From Gammaproteobacteria bacterium (lineage in GTDB: Bacteria; Pseudomonadota; Gammaproteobacteria; Eutrophobiales; Eutrophobiaceae), in the NCBI GenBank assembly GCA_021773215.1, contig JAJFKM010000033.1, positions 1 through 64,000 of the forward strand: 64,000 bases of DNA. Direction: 5' to 3'. The position numbers and the translations under genes are program-made. Every line of letters starts with the position of its first letter. Position 1 is the first letter of the stretch. Shown here piece after piece: positions 8,913 through 18,542 of this stretch. The notes beneath the pieces were generated by a model. That model was not told the DNA's origin. It saw nothing but the letters and a program-made list of their open reading frames with translations, and ran no database searches.

Positions 8913-10262
8913 TTATAGTAATTTTTCTACTACTTCACTAACTTTAGTTGAAAGCTGATCAACCAATGATTCTACTTGCTGTTGGTTTTCACCTTCTACC
9001 ATAACTCTTACTAAGGGTTCTGTGCCCGAAGGTCTTAGCACGACTCGACCCGAATCGCCGAGGGTGTTTTCAGCATCCTTGATGGCATCATTAATTTCAT
9101 TATTGGAAGCAATATCAATTTTCTTTTGAAGCTTTACGTTCTTCATTATTTGTGGAAACTTTTTGATATTGCCAACCAGCTCTGACAATTTTTTCTGAGT
9201 TACTTTCATAGCCTCTAGTACTTGTAGAGCAGCTATGATTCCGTCACCTGTCGTTGTGCGATCAAGGTTAATAATATGTCCGGATGTTTCTCCACCCAAG
9301 ACCAGTTTTTCTTTTAGTAATAACTCCATTACGTAACGATCACCAACTGAAGCCCTTAAAAAATCCAACTGCAAATCTTTTATAGCATGCTCCAGACCCA
9401 GGTTACTCATTACGGTACCAACAACGGCACCATTTAATTTTTCTGTATCTAACTGCGCAATGGCATAAAGAATATCGTCACCATCAATAACATTTCCCTG
9501 CTCGTCTATCATTATTAAGCGATCACCATCACCGTCCAATGCTATGCCGACATCAGCACGTGACTCTTTCACCAGGGCTTGTAATGCTGCTGGAGATGTC
9601 GCACCACACTCCTCATTAATATTTAGTCCGTCGGGTGTTGCAGCATGGAGAAATACTTCTGCGCCTAATTCTTCAAAGACTTTAGGTGCTATGTGGTAGG
9701 TTGCGCCATTGGCACAATCGACAGCAATTCTCAGTCCGTTAAAATCAACATCATTATGTAATTTTGATTTACAAAACTCGATGTAACGTCTTGGTGCATC
9801 TGTAATGCGTCGCGCCTTACCAAGATGACGTGAATGCACGGTTTGCATTGGTAAATTTAATTCATATTCAATTTCATGCTCAACTTGATCGGGTAATTTA
9901 GTACCATCACCTGAAAAAAATTTAATCCCATTATCATAGAATGGATTATGCGACGCGCTAATCACAATGCCTGCTTGGGCGCGTGTATTCTTGGTTAAAT
10001 AGGCTATACCTGGGGTTGGCATAGGACCGAGTAAGCGAATATCAACACCTGCCGCAGATAGACCTGCCTCAAGCGCTGACTCAAACATATAACCTGATAT
10101 CCGCGTATCTTTACCTATCAATACAGGGCCATTACCTTTTTTTGCAAGCACACGCCCTGCTGCCCAACCAAGTTTCATAATAAAGTCAGGTGTGATGACA
10201 CCTTCACCGACAATGCCGCGGATGCCATCGGTTCCGAAATATTTTCTACTGTTGGTATTAAT
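8913..10262 (-). CDS. glmM: Phosphoglucosamine mutase GlmM, apparent AUU start
   Basis: GlmM converts glucosamine-6-phosphate to glucosamine-1-phosphate for peptidoglycan and LPS precursor synthesis. Active-site serine motif ISASHNP, metal loop ALDGDGDRL, sugar loop GGETSGH and phosphate site [12 protein letters not shown] are all present. The first ATG (10175) would remove the conserved N-terminal block YFGTDGIRG, yet that block is encoded in frame just upstream (10193-10240). Between it and the in-frame TGA at 10269-10271 there is no ATG, GTG or TTG. The best placed initiator is ATT at 10262, giving 449 aa, close to the 445 aa of E. coli GlmM. It lies downstream of ftsH behind a strong hairpin terminator. 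Confidence 0.93.
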   Translation of the reverse strand: MNTNSRKYFGTDGIRGIVGEGVITPDFIMKLGWAAGRVLAKKGNGPVLIGKDTRISGYMFESALEAGLSAAGVDIRLLGPMPTPGIAYLTKNTRAQAGIVISASHNPFYDNGIKFFSGDGTKLPDQVEHEIEYELNLPMQTVHSRHLGKARRITDAPRRYIEFCKSKLHNDVDFNGLRIAVDCANGATYHIAPKVFEELGAEVFLHAATPDGLNINEECGATSPAALQALVKESRADVGIALDGDGDRLIMIDEQGNVIDGDDILYAIAQLDTEKLNGAVVGTVMSNLGLEHAIKDLQLDFLRASVGDRYVMELLLKEKLVLGGETSGHIINLDRTTTGDGIIAALQVLEAMKVTQKKLSELVGNIKKFPQIMKNVKLQKKIDIASNNEINDAIKDAENTLGDSGRVVLRPSGTEPLVRVMVEGENQQQVESLVDQLSTKVSEVVEKLL

Positions 10263-10305
10263 CGTGATTCACTTATCGATTATGTTATAGAGAACACTAT
10301 TGTGC

Positions 10306-10349
10306 GGATAAAAACGAAACCTGTGAAGTAAAAAATACTTCACAGGTTT
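10306..10349 (-). terminator. Intrinsic terminator after ftsH
   Basis: A perfect 14-base inverted repeat (arms 10336-10349 and 10317-10330, 5-base loop) lies 10 bases beyond the ftsH stop. On the minus strand it is followed by CGTTTTTATCC. It sits between ftsH and glmM, so glmM must rely on read-through or on a promoter in the short remaining spacer. Confidence 0.85.
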
Positions 10350-10358
10350 GTAGTTACA

Positions 10359-12287
10359 TTATGCAGGTTTGGCTGGTGGCTCGCCTGAAGGCGCATCATC
10401 TTCTTTGGAAGATTTTGTTTTAGTCTTTTCCTTTTTCTTGGCAGAAGACGAATCATCATCGTCACTATCATCCCATCCTGATGGCGGTCTGGGTGTTTTG
10501 CCTTCCATAAGGTCATCAATCTGATCAGCGTCTATCGTCTCGTACTTGATTAGCGCTTCAGCCATGAGGTGAAGCTTATCTTCATTCTCTTTCAGAATTT
10601 TCTCTGATCTAGCATAGTTTTTGTCAACAATAGAACGAATCTCTTCATCGATAGTATGGGATGTTTCATCAGAGATAGCCTTATGTTGTGTCACTGAGTG
10701 ACCCAAAAAGACTTCGCCATCTTCCTCGCTATAAGTCAATGGACCCAGCTTTTCTGACAAACCCCATTTAGTTACCATATTACGTGCAAGTAATGTCGCG
10801 CGTTCAATATCGTTACTTGCTCCAGTGGTAACCATATCCGCACCGAAGATCAGTTCTTCTGCTATCCGTCCACCAAATAACGTCGAGATCTGACATTCCA
10901 GTAATTGTTTAGAATAACTAAGACGATCTTCTTCTGGTAAGAACATAGTGACGCCTAAGGCGCGTCCACGAGGAATGATTGAAACTTTGTAAACAGGATC
11001 GTGCGATGGCATCAATCGACCGACGATAGCATGACCGGCTTCATGATATGCGGTGAGTTTTTTCTCTTCCTCACCCATCACCATGGAACGACGTTCTGCG
11101 CCCATCATAATCTTGTCTTTGGCACGCTCAAATTCTTCCATCTCAACCAATTTTTTATTGGCACGTGCTGCAAATAATGCGGCCTCGTTTACCAAGTTGG
11201 CTAAATCAGCACCAGAAAAACCCGGTGTACCACGAGCAATGATGCCTGCCTTGATATCATCACCCAATGCAACCTTGCGCATATGAACCTTGAGAATTTG
11301 TTCGCGACCACGAATATCGGGCAATGGTACAACAACCTGACGGTCAAAACGCCCTGGCCTTAATAATGCAGGATCTAACACATCGGGACGGTTTGTTGCT
11401 GCGATAACAATCACGCCTTCATTACCTTCAAAACCAACCATCTCTACCAATAATTGGTTTAAAGTTTGCTCGCGCTCATCATGTCCACCACCTAGACCAG
11501 CGCCACGATGACGGCCTACGGCATCTATTTCATCAATAAAAATAATACATGGCGCATGTTTTTTGGCCTGTTCAAACATATCACGCACACGAGAAGCGCC
11601 GACACCAACAAACATCTCAACAAAATCAGAACCTGATATCGTAAAGAACGGTACTTTCGCTTCACCAGCAATGGCTTTTGCTAATAACGTTTTACCGGTA
11701 CCAGGAGACCCTACCATTAAGACACCAGAGGGTATCTTGCCACCCAGTTTCTGGAATTTCCCAGGATCACGTAAAAATTCGACTAACTCTGCTACTTCTT
11801 CTTTTGCCTCTTCAACACCAGCAACATCACTGAAGGTGATCTTAATCTGGTCTTCGCCTAATAATCGTGCACGACTCTTACCAAATGACATTGCGCCACG
11901 ACCACCGCCACCGCCTTGCATCTGACGCATAAAATAAATCCAGATACCGAGTAACAATATGATAGGAAACCAAGAGATCAGAGCATGTGCCCAAAATGAA
12001 TTTTTATTTGGCTCAACACCCTTAATTTCGACGTTGTTCTCCAAGAGGGTGCCTATTAAGGCATCGTTGCTGGTTTCAGGGCTATATGTAGTGAATAGCT
12101 TATCATCCGACATCCTGCCGCTTATTGAGCTGCCTTCTATGCCCACCTCGACAATACGTCCGGTTTTTACATAAGAGATAAATTGAGAATAGCTGATATC
12201 CCCAGTCAATGCCGGGTTACCAAAATTCTTGAATACCATCATCAGGACTAGGGCGATAATTACCCACAAGACCAGATTTTTTGCCAT
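10359..12287 (-). CDS. ftsH: ATP-dependent zinc metalloprotease FtsH
   Basis: This membrane-anchored AAA+ protease degrades LpxC, SecY and other membrane or short-lived proteins. TM1 ([16 protein letters not shown]) and TM2 ([20 protein letters not shown]) flank a periplasmic domain. Walker A is GSPGTGKT, with serine where the second residue is usually proline. Walker B is IIFIDEID, the SRH follows, and the zinc site is HEAGH. The C-terminal tail is acidic/lysine-rich and ends in PPAKPA. I chose the ATG at 12287 (642 aa, MAKNLVLW as in most FtsH) over an upstream TTG at 12311. It follows rlmE, the classical ftsJ-ftsH pair. Confidence 0.97.
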   Translation of the reverse strand: MAKNLVLWVIIALVLMMVFKNFGNPALTGDISYSQFISYVKTGRIVEVGIEGSSISGRMSDDKLFTTYSPETSNDALIGTLLENNVEIKGVEPNKNSFWAHALISWFPIILLLGIWIYFMRQMQGGGGGRGAMSFGKSRARLLGEDQIKITFSDVAGVEEAKEEVAELVEFLRDPGKFQKLGGKIPSGVLMVGSPGTGKTLLAKAIAGEAKVPFFTISGSDFVEMFVGVGASRVRDMFEQAKKHAPCIIFIDEIDAVGRHRGAGLGGGHDEREQTLNQLLVEMVGFEGNEGVIVIAATNRPDVLDPALLRPGRFDRQVVVPLPDIRGREQILKVHMRKVALGDDIKAGIIARGTPGFSGADLANLVNEAALFAARANKKLVEMEEFERAKDKIMMGAERRSMVMGEEEKKLTAYHEAGHAIVGRLMPSHDPVYKVSIIPRGRALGVTMFLPEEDRLSYSKQLLECQISTLFGGRIAEELIFGADMVTTGASNDIERATLLARNMVTKWGLSEKLGPLTYSEEDGEVFLGHSVTQHKAISDETSHTIDEEIRSIVDKNYARSEKILKENEDKLHLMAEALIKYETIDADQIDDLMEGKTPRPPSGWDDSDDDDSSSAKKKEKTKTKSSKEDDAPSGEPPAKPA

Positions 12288-12334
12288 GTCGTTCAAATCA
12301 ATAAACCTCAATAATTAATGATTTCATATTTCTA

Positions 12335-12952
12335 CTATAACCTATACGAACGGGCTAAAACATAGAATTCCCGCGACTGATCACGTGATGCGTCAGGTTT
12401 TCGAGTCATGACCTTGGCAAATCGTTCCTTCAATAATCGCCTATATTCATCCGTTCCAGCGCCTTCAAACAATTTGATGACTAAATCACCACCAGGCTTA
12501 AGCACTTGATCGCAAAAATCATAGACTAATTCCGCCAAAGCGAGACTTCGCGCCTGATCAGTTATCCTGATACCTGTTAAGTTGGGGGCCATATCTGAAA
12601 TTACAAGATCGGCGCCCTGTTTGCCTATATGACCAATACACGCGTTTTCAACTGCTTCGTCGGTAAAGTCACCCAAGACAAATAACACCCGTTCAATCGG
12701 GTCCATGGGCAATATATCGACCGAGATTACTCGACCATTAGCTTTAACTTGTTCGCTGGCGTATTGCGACCAACTTCCTGGTGCTGAACCCAAATCTACA
12801 ACACAGGTATTTGGTTTGATGAGTTTATCTTTTTGGTCAATTTCCTGAAGTTTGTATATAGCGCGCGAGCGGTAATGCGAATCACGAGCCTGCTTTACAT
12901 ATTGATCTTTATTTTGTGCGTGTAGCCATTGTTTATTGGATTTTTTGGCCAT
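12335..12952 (-). CDS. rlmE: 23S rRNA 2'-O-ribose U2552 methyltransferase RlmE (FtsJ)
   Basis: The 205-aa SAM-dependent methyltransferase modifies U2552 of 23S rRNA during late 50S assembly. The N-terminus KQWLHAQNKDQYVKQARDSHYRSRAIYKL (given here only as the K-D-Y-R pattern spanning residues 7-35) matches the family. The SAM-binding DLGSAPGSWSQYA motif, catalytic-tetrad aspartate in ISDMAPNLTG and lysine in LVIKLFEG are visible. It sits upstream of ftsH, with 47 bases between its stop and the chosen ftsH ATG, as in E. coli. Length is normal. Confidence 0.96.
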   Translation of the reverse strand: MAKKSNKQWLHAQNKDQYVKQARDSHYRSRAIYKLQEIDQKDKLIKPNTCVVDLGSAPGSWSQYASEQVKANGRVISVDILPMDPIERVLFVLGDFTDEAVENACIGHIGKQGADLVISDMAPNLTGIRITDQARSLALAELVYDFCDQVLKPGGDLVIKLFEGAGTDEYRRLLKERFAKVMTRKPDASRDQSREFYVLARSYRL

Positions 12953-12996
12953 CAGAACACTATTAATTACACATAAAATTCACTAAAAATTCGATT

Positions 12997-13473
12997 CTAT
13001 ATGTACTTCACTTCGAGAATTTCGTACTCAATTACCCCACTTGGTGCATTCACATCAACGGCGTCATCTTGCTGCTTTCCAATTAATGCTCTTGCAATCG
13101 GTGACGTTATCGAAATCAATCCTTCGTTAATATCGGCTTCTTGTTCACCAACTATCTGGTAAGTGACCTCTGCATCAGTATCGATATTTAATAGTTTGAC
13201 AGTCGCACCAAAGACAACGCGACCTTCGGCATCAACCGTAGTGACATCAATTATCTGTGCATCGGCCAAAGCCGATTCAATAGTATTGATACGACCTTCT
13301 GCAAAACTTTGTTGTTCGCGTGCAGCATGGTATTCAGCATTCTCACTCAGATCTCCATGCGCGCGAGCCTCAGCAATCGCTTTGGTAATTCGTTGACGGT
13401 CTACCGTTTTGAGTTTGTGCAGTTCTTCTTTTAATTTTTCCGCACCTCGTACAGTCATAGGTGTTTGACTCAT
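12997..13473 (-). CDS. greA: Transcription elongation factor GreA
   Basis: The 158-residue GreA stimulates transcript cleavage by backtracked RNA polymerase. The N-terminal coiled coil contains [23 protein letters not shown], whose acidic tip residues (D, E) coordinate the catalytic metal in the polymerase channel. The C-terminal FKBP-like domain ends [20 protein letters not shown]. Its ATG overlaps the carB stop by 4 bases (13470-13473), indicating coupling. The carB-greA adjacency is common in gammaproteobacteria. Confidence 0.97.
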   Translation of the reverse strand: MSQTPMTVRGAEKLKEELHKLKTVDRQRITKAIAEARAHGDLSENAEYHAAREQQSFAEGRINTIESALADAQIIDVTTVDAEGRVVFGATVKLLNIDTDAEVTYQIVGEQEADINEGLISITSPIARALIGKQQDDAVDVNAPSGVIEYEILEVKYI

Positions 13474-16400
13474 GCAATTACTCCTTTATGTAAATCTTGT
13501 AGACTATTTACACCAACGCTATCTCTTTGTTTCAATGCTTCCATAGTTGCCATTGCACCCGCTATTGTAGTTGTGTAAAAGACCTTATGTTGAAGTGCCG
13601 TTCTTCTAATTGAGAATGAATCTGCAATCGCCTTTTTATCCTCTGTGGTATTCACAATTAAATCAATTGCATCATTTTTCAACATATCAACAATATGTGG
13701 TTGCCCTTCTCTTACCTTATTAACGCGTTCACACTTTATACCTGCTGCCTTTAATACCTTACAAGTGCCACTAGTGGCATAAAGTTCATATCCCAATAAA
13801 GATAATTCTCTCGCAACAATAACTGCCTTTTCTTTATCTATTTCTTTAACACTGATAAATGCATTTCCCTCACGTGGGAACTCTTCTCCCGCTGCCAACT
13901 GTCCTTTTGCAAAGGCTTCACCAAATGTTTTTCCAACTCCCATCACCTCGCCGGTTGATTTCATCTCAGGTCCTAGTAAAGGATCAACGCCCGGAAACTT
14001 AATAAATGGGAATACAGATTCCTTAACTGAATAATAATCTGGTACCGGTACATTTGTTAAGCCTTGTGATGCCAAACTGTTACCTACCATACAATTTACC
14101 GCCACCTTAGCAATAGATATACCCGTCGCTTTAGAAACAAACGGTATCGTTCTTGAAGCCCTCGGATTTACTTCCAGGACATAAATATCATCATTCTGTA
14201 TAGCAAACTGCGTATTCATTAAGCCAACAACATTTAAAGCACGCGCCATTGCCCCAACCTGGGTCGCAATTTTGTCTTGAACTTCATCACTTAAACTATA
14301 GGGGGGCAGTGAACATGCCGAATCACCTGAATGAACTCCCGCTTGTTCAATGTGTTCCATGATCCCTGCAATACAGACATCCTGGCCATCTGATATCGCA
14401 TCAACATCCACTTCAATGGCGTTATTCAAAAACCTGTCCAGCAGTACTGGTGACGAGTTAGATACCGCTACAGCATTGTCCATGTAATTTCGAAGGTCAT
14501 CTTCGTTATACACAATCTCCATAGCTCGACCGCCCAAAACATACGACGGTCTTACAACCAGCGGGTAGCCAATTTCTTCAGCTCCTTTAACCGCCTGCTC
14601 AACGTTTCGTGCTGTTCGGTTTGGTGGTTGTTTCAAACCGATATCTTCTAATAGTTTTTGGAAGCGTTCTCGATCTTCAGCTAGATCAATTGAATCTGGA
14701 CTGGTACCTATAATTGGCACACCAGCACTTTCAAGATCTCGTGCCAATTTTAAGGGTGTTTGCCCACCATATTGCACTATCACACCATACGGTTTTTCAA
14801 CATGAATAATGTCTAATACGTTTTCCAATGTTAATGGCTCGAAATAAAGACGATCAGATGTATCGTAATCCGTGGAAACTGTCTCTGGATTGCAATTAAC
14901 CATAATGGTTTCATAACCTGCATCTCGCATGGCAAATGCGGCTTGTACACAGCAATAATCAAATTCGATTCCCTGACCAATTCGATTTGGTCCGCCACCG
15001 AGCACCATGATTTTTTGCTTGTCAGTTGGCGCAGCTTCACATTCAACATCGTAAGTCGAATACATATATGCCGTTGCTGATTCAAATTCTGCTGCACAGG
15101 AATCAACACGTTTAAATACCGGGCGAATGTTTTTATCGATACGTAGTTTTCTTACATCGGATTCAGATAGATCAGCTAATTCAGCCAAACGTTGATCAGA
15201 AAAACCTTTTCGTTTTAATTCAACAAGACGTTTTTCAGATAATGATGAAGCACCTTCATTTCTTAGTTTATTTTCTTCTTCAACAAGATCATGTATCTGA
15301 ACTAAAAACCAGGGATCTATAAAACAGATATCGAAGACTTCATCAATGCTCAAGCCATGACGAAATGCATCTGCAACATACCAAAGTCGATCAGCACGTG
15401 GTACGCGTAATTCTTTTTCAATTTGTTCTAAAATATTTCCAGAGGATTCATCAACAATTTCATTAAATCCGGTAACACCCGTTTCCATACCACGAATTGC
15501 TTTTTGCAATGACTCTTGAAAAGTGCGGCCCATGGCCATGACTTCACCAACTGATTTCATTTGTGTCGTCAGTCGATCATCTGCCTGCGGGAATTTTTCA
15601 AAAGTAAAACGAGGTATCTTAGTGACTATATAATCGATACTGGGCTCAAAAGATGCTGGTGTAGCACCACCGGTAATTTCATTATCAAGTTCATCAAGCG
15701 TGTAACCGATCGCTAATTTTGCAGCAACTCGTGCAATCGGAAAACCGGTTGCTTTTGATGCCAAAGCAGATGAACGCGAAACACGTGGATTCATTTCAAT
15801 TACAATCAACGCACCATTTTCAGGGTTTACAGCAAACTGTACATTCGAACCACCCGTTTCAACGCCAATTTCGCGTAATACTTTAATAGAAGCATCACGC
15901 ATCATTTGATATTCTTTGTCGGTCAACGTTTGTGCTGGTGCAATCGTGATTGAATCGCCTGTGTGAACACCCACAGGATCAAGGTTTTCAATTGTACAGA
16001 TAATGATGCAGTTATCTTTTTTATCGCGCACCACTTCCGTTTCATATTCTTTCCAGCCTAAAATGGACTCATCGACCTGAACTTCATTAGTCGGTGAAGC
16101 TTCCACCCCGCGTTCACAAATTTCCATATACTCATCGCGATTGTAGGCAATACCACCACCCGTGCCACCTAAAGTGAATGATGGTCGAACGACAGCTGGG
16201 AAGCCTATGATATCGATGGCGGCTTTGGCTTCTTCCATGTTATGGACTATCTCAGACCTCGGCATAGCTAAGCCGATCTTATTCATAGCTATTCTAAATA
16301 AATCGCGATCTTCGGCTTTATTGATCGCTTCTTTTTTAGCACCGATCATTTCTACGCCGAACTTTTCAAGTACACCTTTCCTATCCAAATCTAAAGCGCA

Positions 16401-16691
16401 GTTCAACGCTGTTTGTCCACCCATTGTTGGCAGTAATGCATCTGGTCGTTCTTTTTCTATAATTCTTTCAACTGTCTGCCAGTTTACAGGTTCAATATAA
16501 GTCGCATCAGCCATTTCCGGATCAGTCATAATTGTTGCTGGATTAGAGTTCACTAGGATGACGCGAAAGCCTTCTTCTCTTAATGCCTTACACGCTTGCG
16601 CACCGGAATAATCAAATTCACAGGCCTGGCCTATGATTATTGGACCTGCGCCAATGATAAGGATGCTTTTAATATCTGTACGTTTAGGCAT
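13470..16691 (-). CDS. carB: Carbamoyl-phosphate synthase large subunit
   Basis: The 1073-aa subunit makes carbamoyl phosphate from bicarbonate, ammonia (channelled from CarA) and two ATP for arginine and pyrimidine synthesis. Two ATP-grasp halves are clear: the first opens [22 protein letters not shown], and the second repeats the pattern at [20 protein letters not shown] near residue 563. The C-terminal MGS-like allosteric domain ([21 protein letters not shown] onward) normally senses UMP, IMP and ornithine. Full length with no internal defects. It lies 7 bases from carA and overlaps greA. Confidence 0.98.
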   Translation of the reverse strand: MPKRTDIKSILIIGAGPIIIGQACEFDYSGAQACKALREEGFRVILVNSNPATIMTDPEMADATYIEPVNWQTVERIIEKERPDALLPTMGGQTALNCALDLDRKGVLEKFGVEMIGAKKEAINKAEDRDLFRIAMNKIGLAMPRSEIVHNMEEAKAAIDIIGFPAVVRPSFTLGGTGGGIAYNRDEYMEICERGVEASPTNEVQVDESILGWKEYETEVVRDKKDNCIIICTIENLDPVGVHTGDSITIAPAQTLTDKEYQMMRDASIKVLREIGVETGGSNVQFAVNPENGALIVIEMNPRVSRSSALASKATGFPIARVAAKLAIGYTLDELDNEITGGATPASFEPSIDYIVTKIPRFTFEKFPQADDRLTTQMKSVGEVMAMGRTFQESLQKAIRGMETGVTGFNEIVDESSGNILEQIEKELRVPRADRLWYVADAFRHGLSIDEVFDICFIDPWFLVQIHDLVEEENKLRNEGASSLSEKRLVELKRKGFSDQRLAELADLSESDVRKLRIDKNIRPVFKRVDSCAAEFESATAYMYSTYDVECEAAPTDKQKIMVLGGGPNRIGQGIEFDYCCVQAAFAMRDAGYETIMVNCNPETVSTDYDTSDRLYFEPLTLENVLDIIHVEKPYGVIVQYGGQTPLKLARDLESAGVPIIGTSPDSIDLAEDRERFQKLLEDIGLKQPPNRTARNVEQAVKGAEEIGYPLVVRPSYVLGGRAMEIVYNEDDLRNYMDNAVAVSNSSPVLLDRFLNNAIEVDVDAISDGQDVCIAGIMEHIEQAGVHSGDSACSLPPYSLSDEVQDKIATQVGAMARALNVVGLMNTQFAIQNDDIYVLEVNPRASRTIPFVSKATGISIAKVAVNCMVGNSLASQGLTNVPVPDYYSVKESVFPFIKFPGVDPLLGPEMKSTGEVMGVGKTFGEAFAKGQLAAGEEFPREGNAFISVKEIDKEKAVIVARELSLLGYELYATSGTCKVLKAAGIKCERVNKVREGQPHIVDMLKNDAIDLIVNTTEDKKAIADSFSIRRTALQHKVFYTTTIAGAMATMEALKQRDSVGVNSLQDLHKGVIA

Positions 16692-16698
16692 GGGTATA

Positions 16699-17832
16699 TT
16701 ACGTTTTATGTTCTTGCATTAATTCAATGAAATGATTGAAGAGCGGTTTTAAGTCATGAGGGCCAGGACTCGCTTCCGGGTGTCCTTGAAATCCAAACAC
16801 AGGAAGTTTGTTATGATGTACACCCTGGAGAGAGTCATCAAACAAAGAACGATGCGTTGCTCTAAGACTGTCGGGCAATGTTTTCTCATCCACTGCAAAG
16901 CCATGGTTTTGACTAGTGATCGACACTTGGCCACCATCAAGTGATTGCACTGGATGGTTTGCACCATGGTGACCAAATTTCATTTTGCTTGTTTTTGCAC
17001 CCAATGCTAGTGAAAGCAATTGGTGTCCAAGGCAAATACCAAATATCGGTATACCTGAATTGATAATCTCCTTTATTGCAGTTATTGCGTAGTCGCAAGG
17101 ATCGGGATCACCCGGGCCATTAGATAAAAAGACACCGTCTGGTTTTTCTGCCAATATCTCATTCGCCGGCGTTTGCGCAGGAACTACCTTAACCTCACAA
17201 CCCAAATCCGCCAAAATACGAAGAATATTTCTCTTAACTCCAAAATCATATGCGATGACACGCCACTCTTTTTTACTAGAGGAAGGTTTAATTCCACCTT
17301 CAATATCCCAAGTTCCATCTGCCCAGTTATATGCTGATGATGTCGATACTTCTTTTGCCAAATCCATACCAACCAGACCCGCAAATGACTTTGCAGTTTT
17401 GACTGATTTCTCAGCATCAATATTTTCACCCGCGACAACACAAGCCTTCATTGCACCATGCTTGCGTAAGTGTCGGGTTAGTTGACGCGTGTCGATCCCT
17501 GCAATAGCAACTATCTTATGTCTGATAAGATAATCACTCAGATTTTCAGTCGCGCGCCAATTACTCACCACTAGTGGCAAATCTCGGATAATTAGGCCGC
17601 TTACAAAAACTTGGCTAGATTCCTCATCCTCGGAGTTTGTACCAACATTTCCAATATGAGGATGCGTTAAGGTCACTATTTGCTTGTAGTAGGAAGGATC
17701 AGTAAGAATCTCCTGATATCCTGTGATAGAGGTATTAAAAACAACTTCACCAATGGACTCACCATCGATACCAATCGATGTACCGTAAAACAGTGAACCA
17801 TCTTCAAGGGCTAACAGGGCATTTTCTGTCAA
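16699..17832 (-). CDS. carA: Carbamoyl-phosphate synthase small subunit (TTG start)
   Basis: The 377-residue glutamine amidotransferase subunit supplies ammonia to CarB. The N-terminal domain shows [15 protein letters not shown] and [21 protein letters not shown]. The class I amidotransferase domain has nucleophile motif GICLGHQLL, and the catalytic His-Glu pair in [11 protein letters not shown]. The start is TTG at 17832 with AGAGGT spaced correctly upstream; no better start is available. A promoter, a hairpin terminator and a second hairpin occupy the roughly 220-base leader, suggesting regulated read-through. Confidence 0.97.
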   Translation of the reverse strand: MTENALLALEDGSLFYGTSIGIDGESIGEVVFNTSITGYQEILTDPSYYKQIVTLTHPHIGNVGTNSEDEESSQVFVSGLIIRDLPLVVSNWRATENLSDYLIRHKIVAIAGIDTRQLTRHLRKHGAMKACVVAGENIDAEKSVKTAKSFAGLVGMDLAKEVSTSSAYNWADGTWDIEGGIKPSSSKKEWRVIAYDFGVKRNILRILADLGCEVKVVPAQTPANEILAEKPDGVFLSNGPGDPDPCDYAITAIKEIINSGIPIFGICLGHQLLSLALGAKTSKMKFGHHGANHPVQSLDGGQVSITSQNHGFAVDEKTLPDSLRATHRSLFDDSLQGVHHNKLPVFGFQGHPEASPGPHDLKPLFNHFIELMQEHKT

Positions 17833-17855
17833 AAAACGATACCTCTAATACTAAT

Positions 17856-17887
17856 CGTCGCATTGGATTTACTTTCCATTTGCGACG
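17856..17887 (-). promoter_or_regulatory. Hairpin in carA leader, ahead of the RBS
   Basis: On the minus strand CGTCGCA (17881-17887) pairs with TGCGACG (17856-17862), and TGGA pairs with TCCA inside, leaving a short A-rich loop. The structure ends shortly before the AGAGGT ribosome binding site of carA, so it could influence ribosome access. Function is inferred from position only. Confidence 0.5.
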
Positions 17888-17977
17888 TTGGTCTATATGG
17901 ATGCAGGTATTCAGAATTCGCACAAGACACCTATTGTTGGTACCAGAAACAAAAATCCTGAGAGTACATCCTACACA

Positions 17978-18008
17978 TAAAAAAGGGAGTAACCGTATGG
18001 CTACTCCC
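17978..18008 (-). terminator. Hairpin terminator/attenuator in carAB leader
   Basis: The minus strand reads GGGAGTA, a 10-base loop that itself can close two C-G pairs, TACTCCC, then TTTTTTAT. This is a standard intrinsic terminator, placed about 10 bases after the predicted transcription start of the carA promoter. Transcription reaching carA from that promoter must read through it. Confidence 0.7.
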
Positions 18009-18024
18009 GCAGAATTGGACGATG

Positions 18025-18054
18025 ATTATACTGTAAGGCACCATAGGGTGTCTA
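18025..18054 (-). promoter_or_regulatory. Sigma70-type promoter for carAB
   Basis: On the minus strand TAGACA (18049-18054) and a perfect TATAAT (18025-18030) are separated by 18 bases. The predicted start lies near 18018, which places the leader terminator almost at the 5' end of the RNA. Confidence 0.7.
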
Positions 18055-18073
18055 TCCAGTTAACTGATTTGAG

Positions 18074-18421
18074 ATGAATTCTAAGAAGAAAAAATACCTC
18101 GTTTGCGAGGTCGATGTACTAAAGGCATCCGGTTGTTATGGCTGGGAAAGTGTCATTAATGGTTTACATGTTCAGTGTTTAATTATTTATCATCAAAATA
18201 AGATATTGAGTTATCTTAATCGCTGTCCCCATACAGGGGTTAATCTTGAATGGGTGCCACATCAATTCCTTGATCGTAATAATGAATTCATCCAGTGTGC
18301 TACGCATGGTGCTTTATTCAAGATCGGAAACGGTCTCTGTATTCACGGTCCCTGTGCCGGTGACAAGCTGGAAGCAGTCGAAAATGCAATTATTGAAAAC
18401 AAGATCTATTTGATTTTATAA
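18074..18421 (+). CDS. Rieske [2Fe-2S] protein, ferredoxin type
   Basis: The 115-residue soluble protein holds the Rieske ligand pair as CPHTG (Cys-x-His) and CATHGALF (Cys-x2-His), about 20 residues apart, followed by GPCAGDKL. No membrane anchor or oxygenase domain is present, so it resembles stand-alone Rieske ferredoxins such as small NirD-like or dioxygenase-type carriers. Partner and pathway are unknown. It is divergent from carA and lies 121 bases before the kinase gene. Confidence 0.85.
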   Translation: MNSKKKKYLVCEVDVLKASGCYGWESVINGLHVQCLIIYHQNKILSYLNRCPHTGVNLEWVPHQFLDRNNEFIQCATHGALFKIGNGLCIHGPCAGDKLEAVENAIIENKIYLIL

Positions 18422-18542
18422 GGATTAAATACGCTAACGTGGTATTTTTAATGTAATTTATTATATTGTGGTGCTAACCTTGTATAATTCAAAAAGACTT
18501 AATATTCATAAAAATCGTCATTTGGTGGGATTAGTGCCATAA

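Noticed and set aside
17778-18077. A 99-codon plus-strand ORF over the carA start and leader
   Set aside because: No ribosome binding site or homology; it runs through the carA promoter and terminator, which explain the sequence better.
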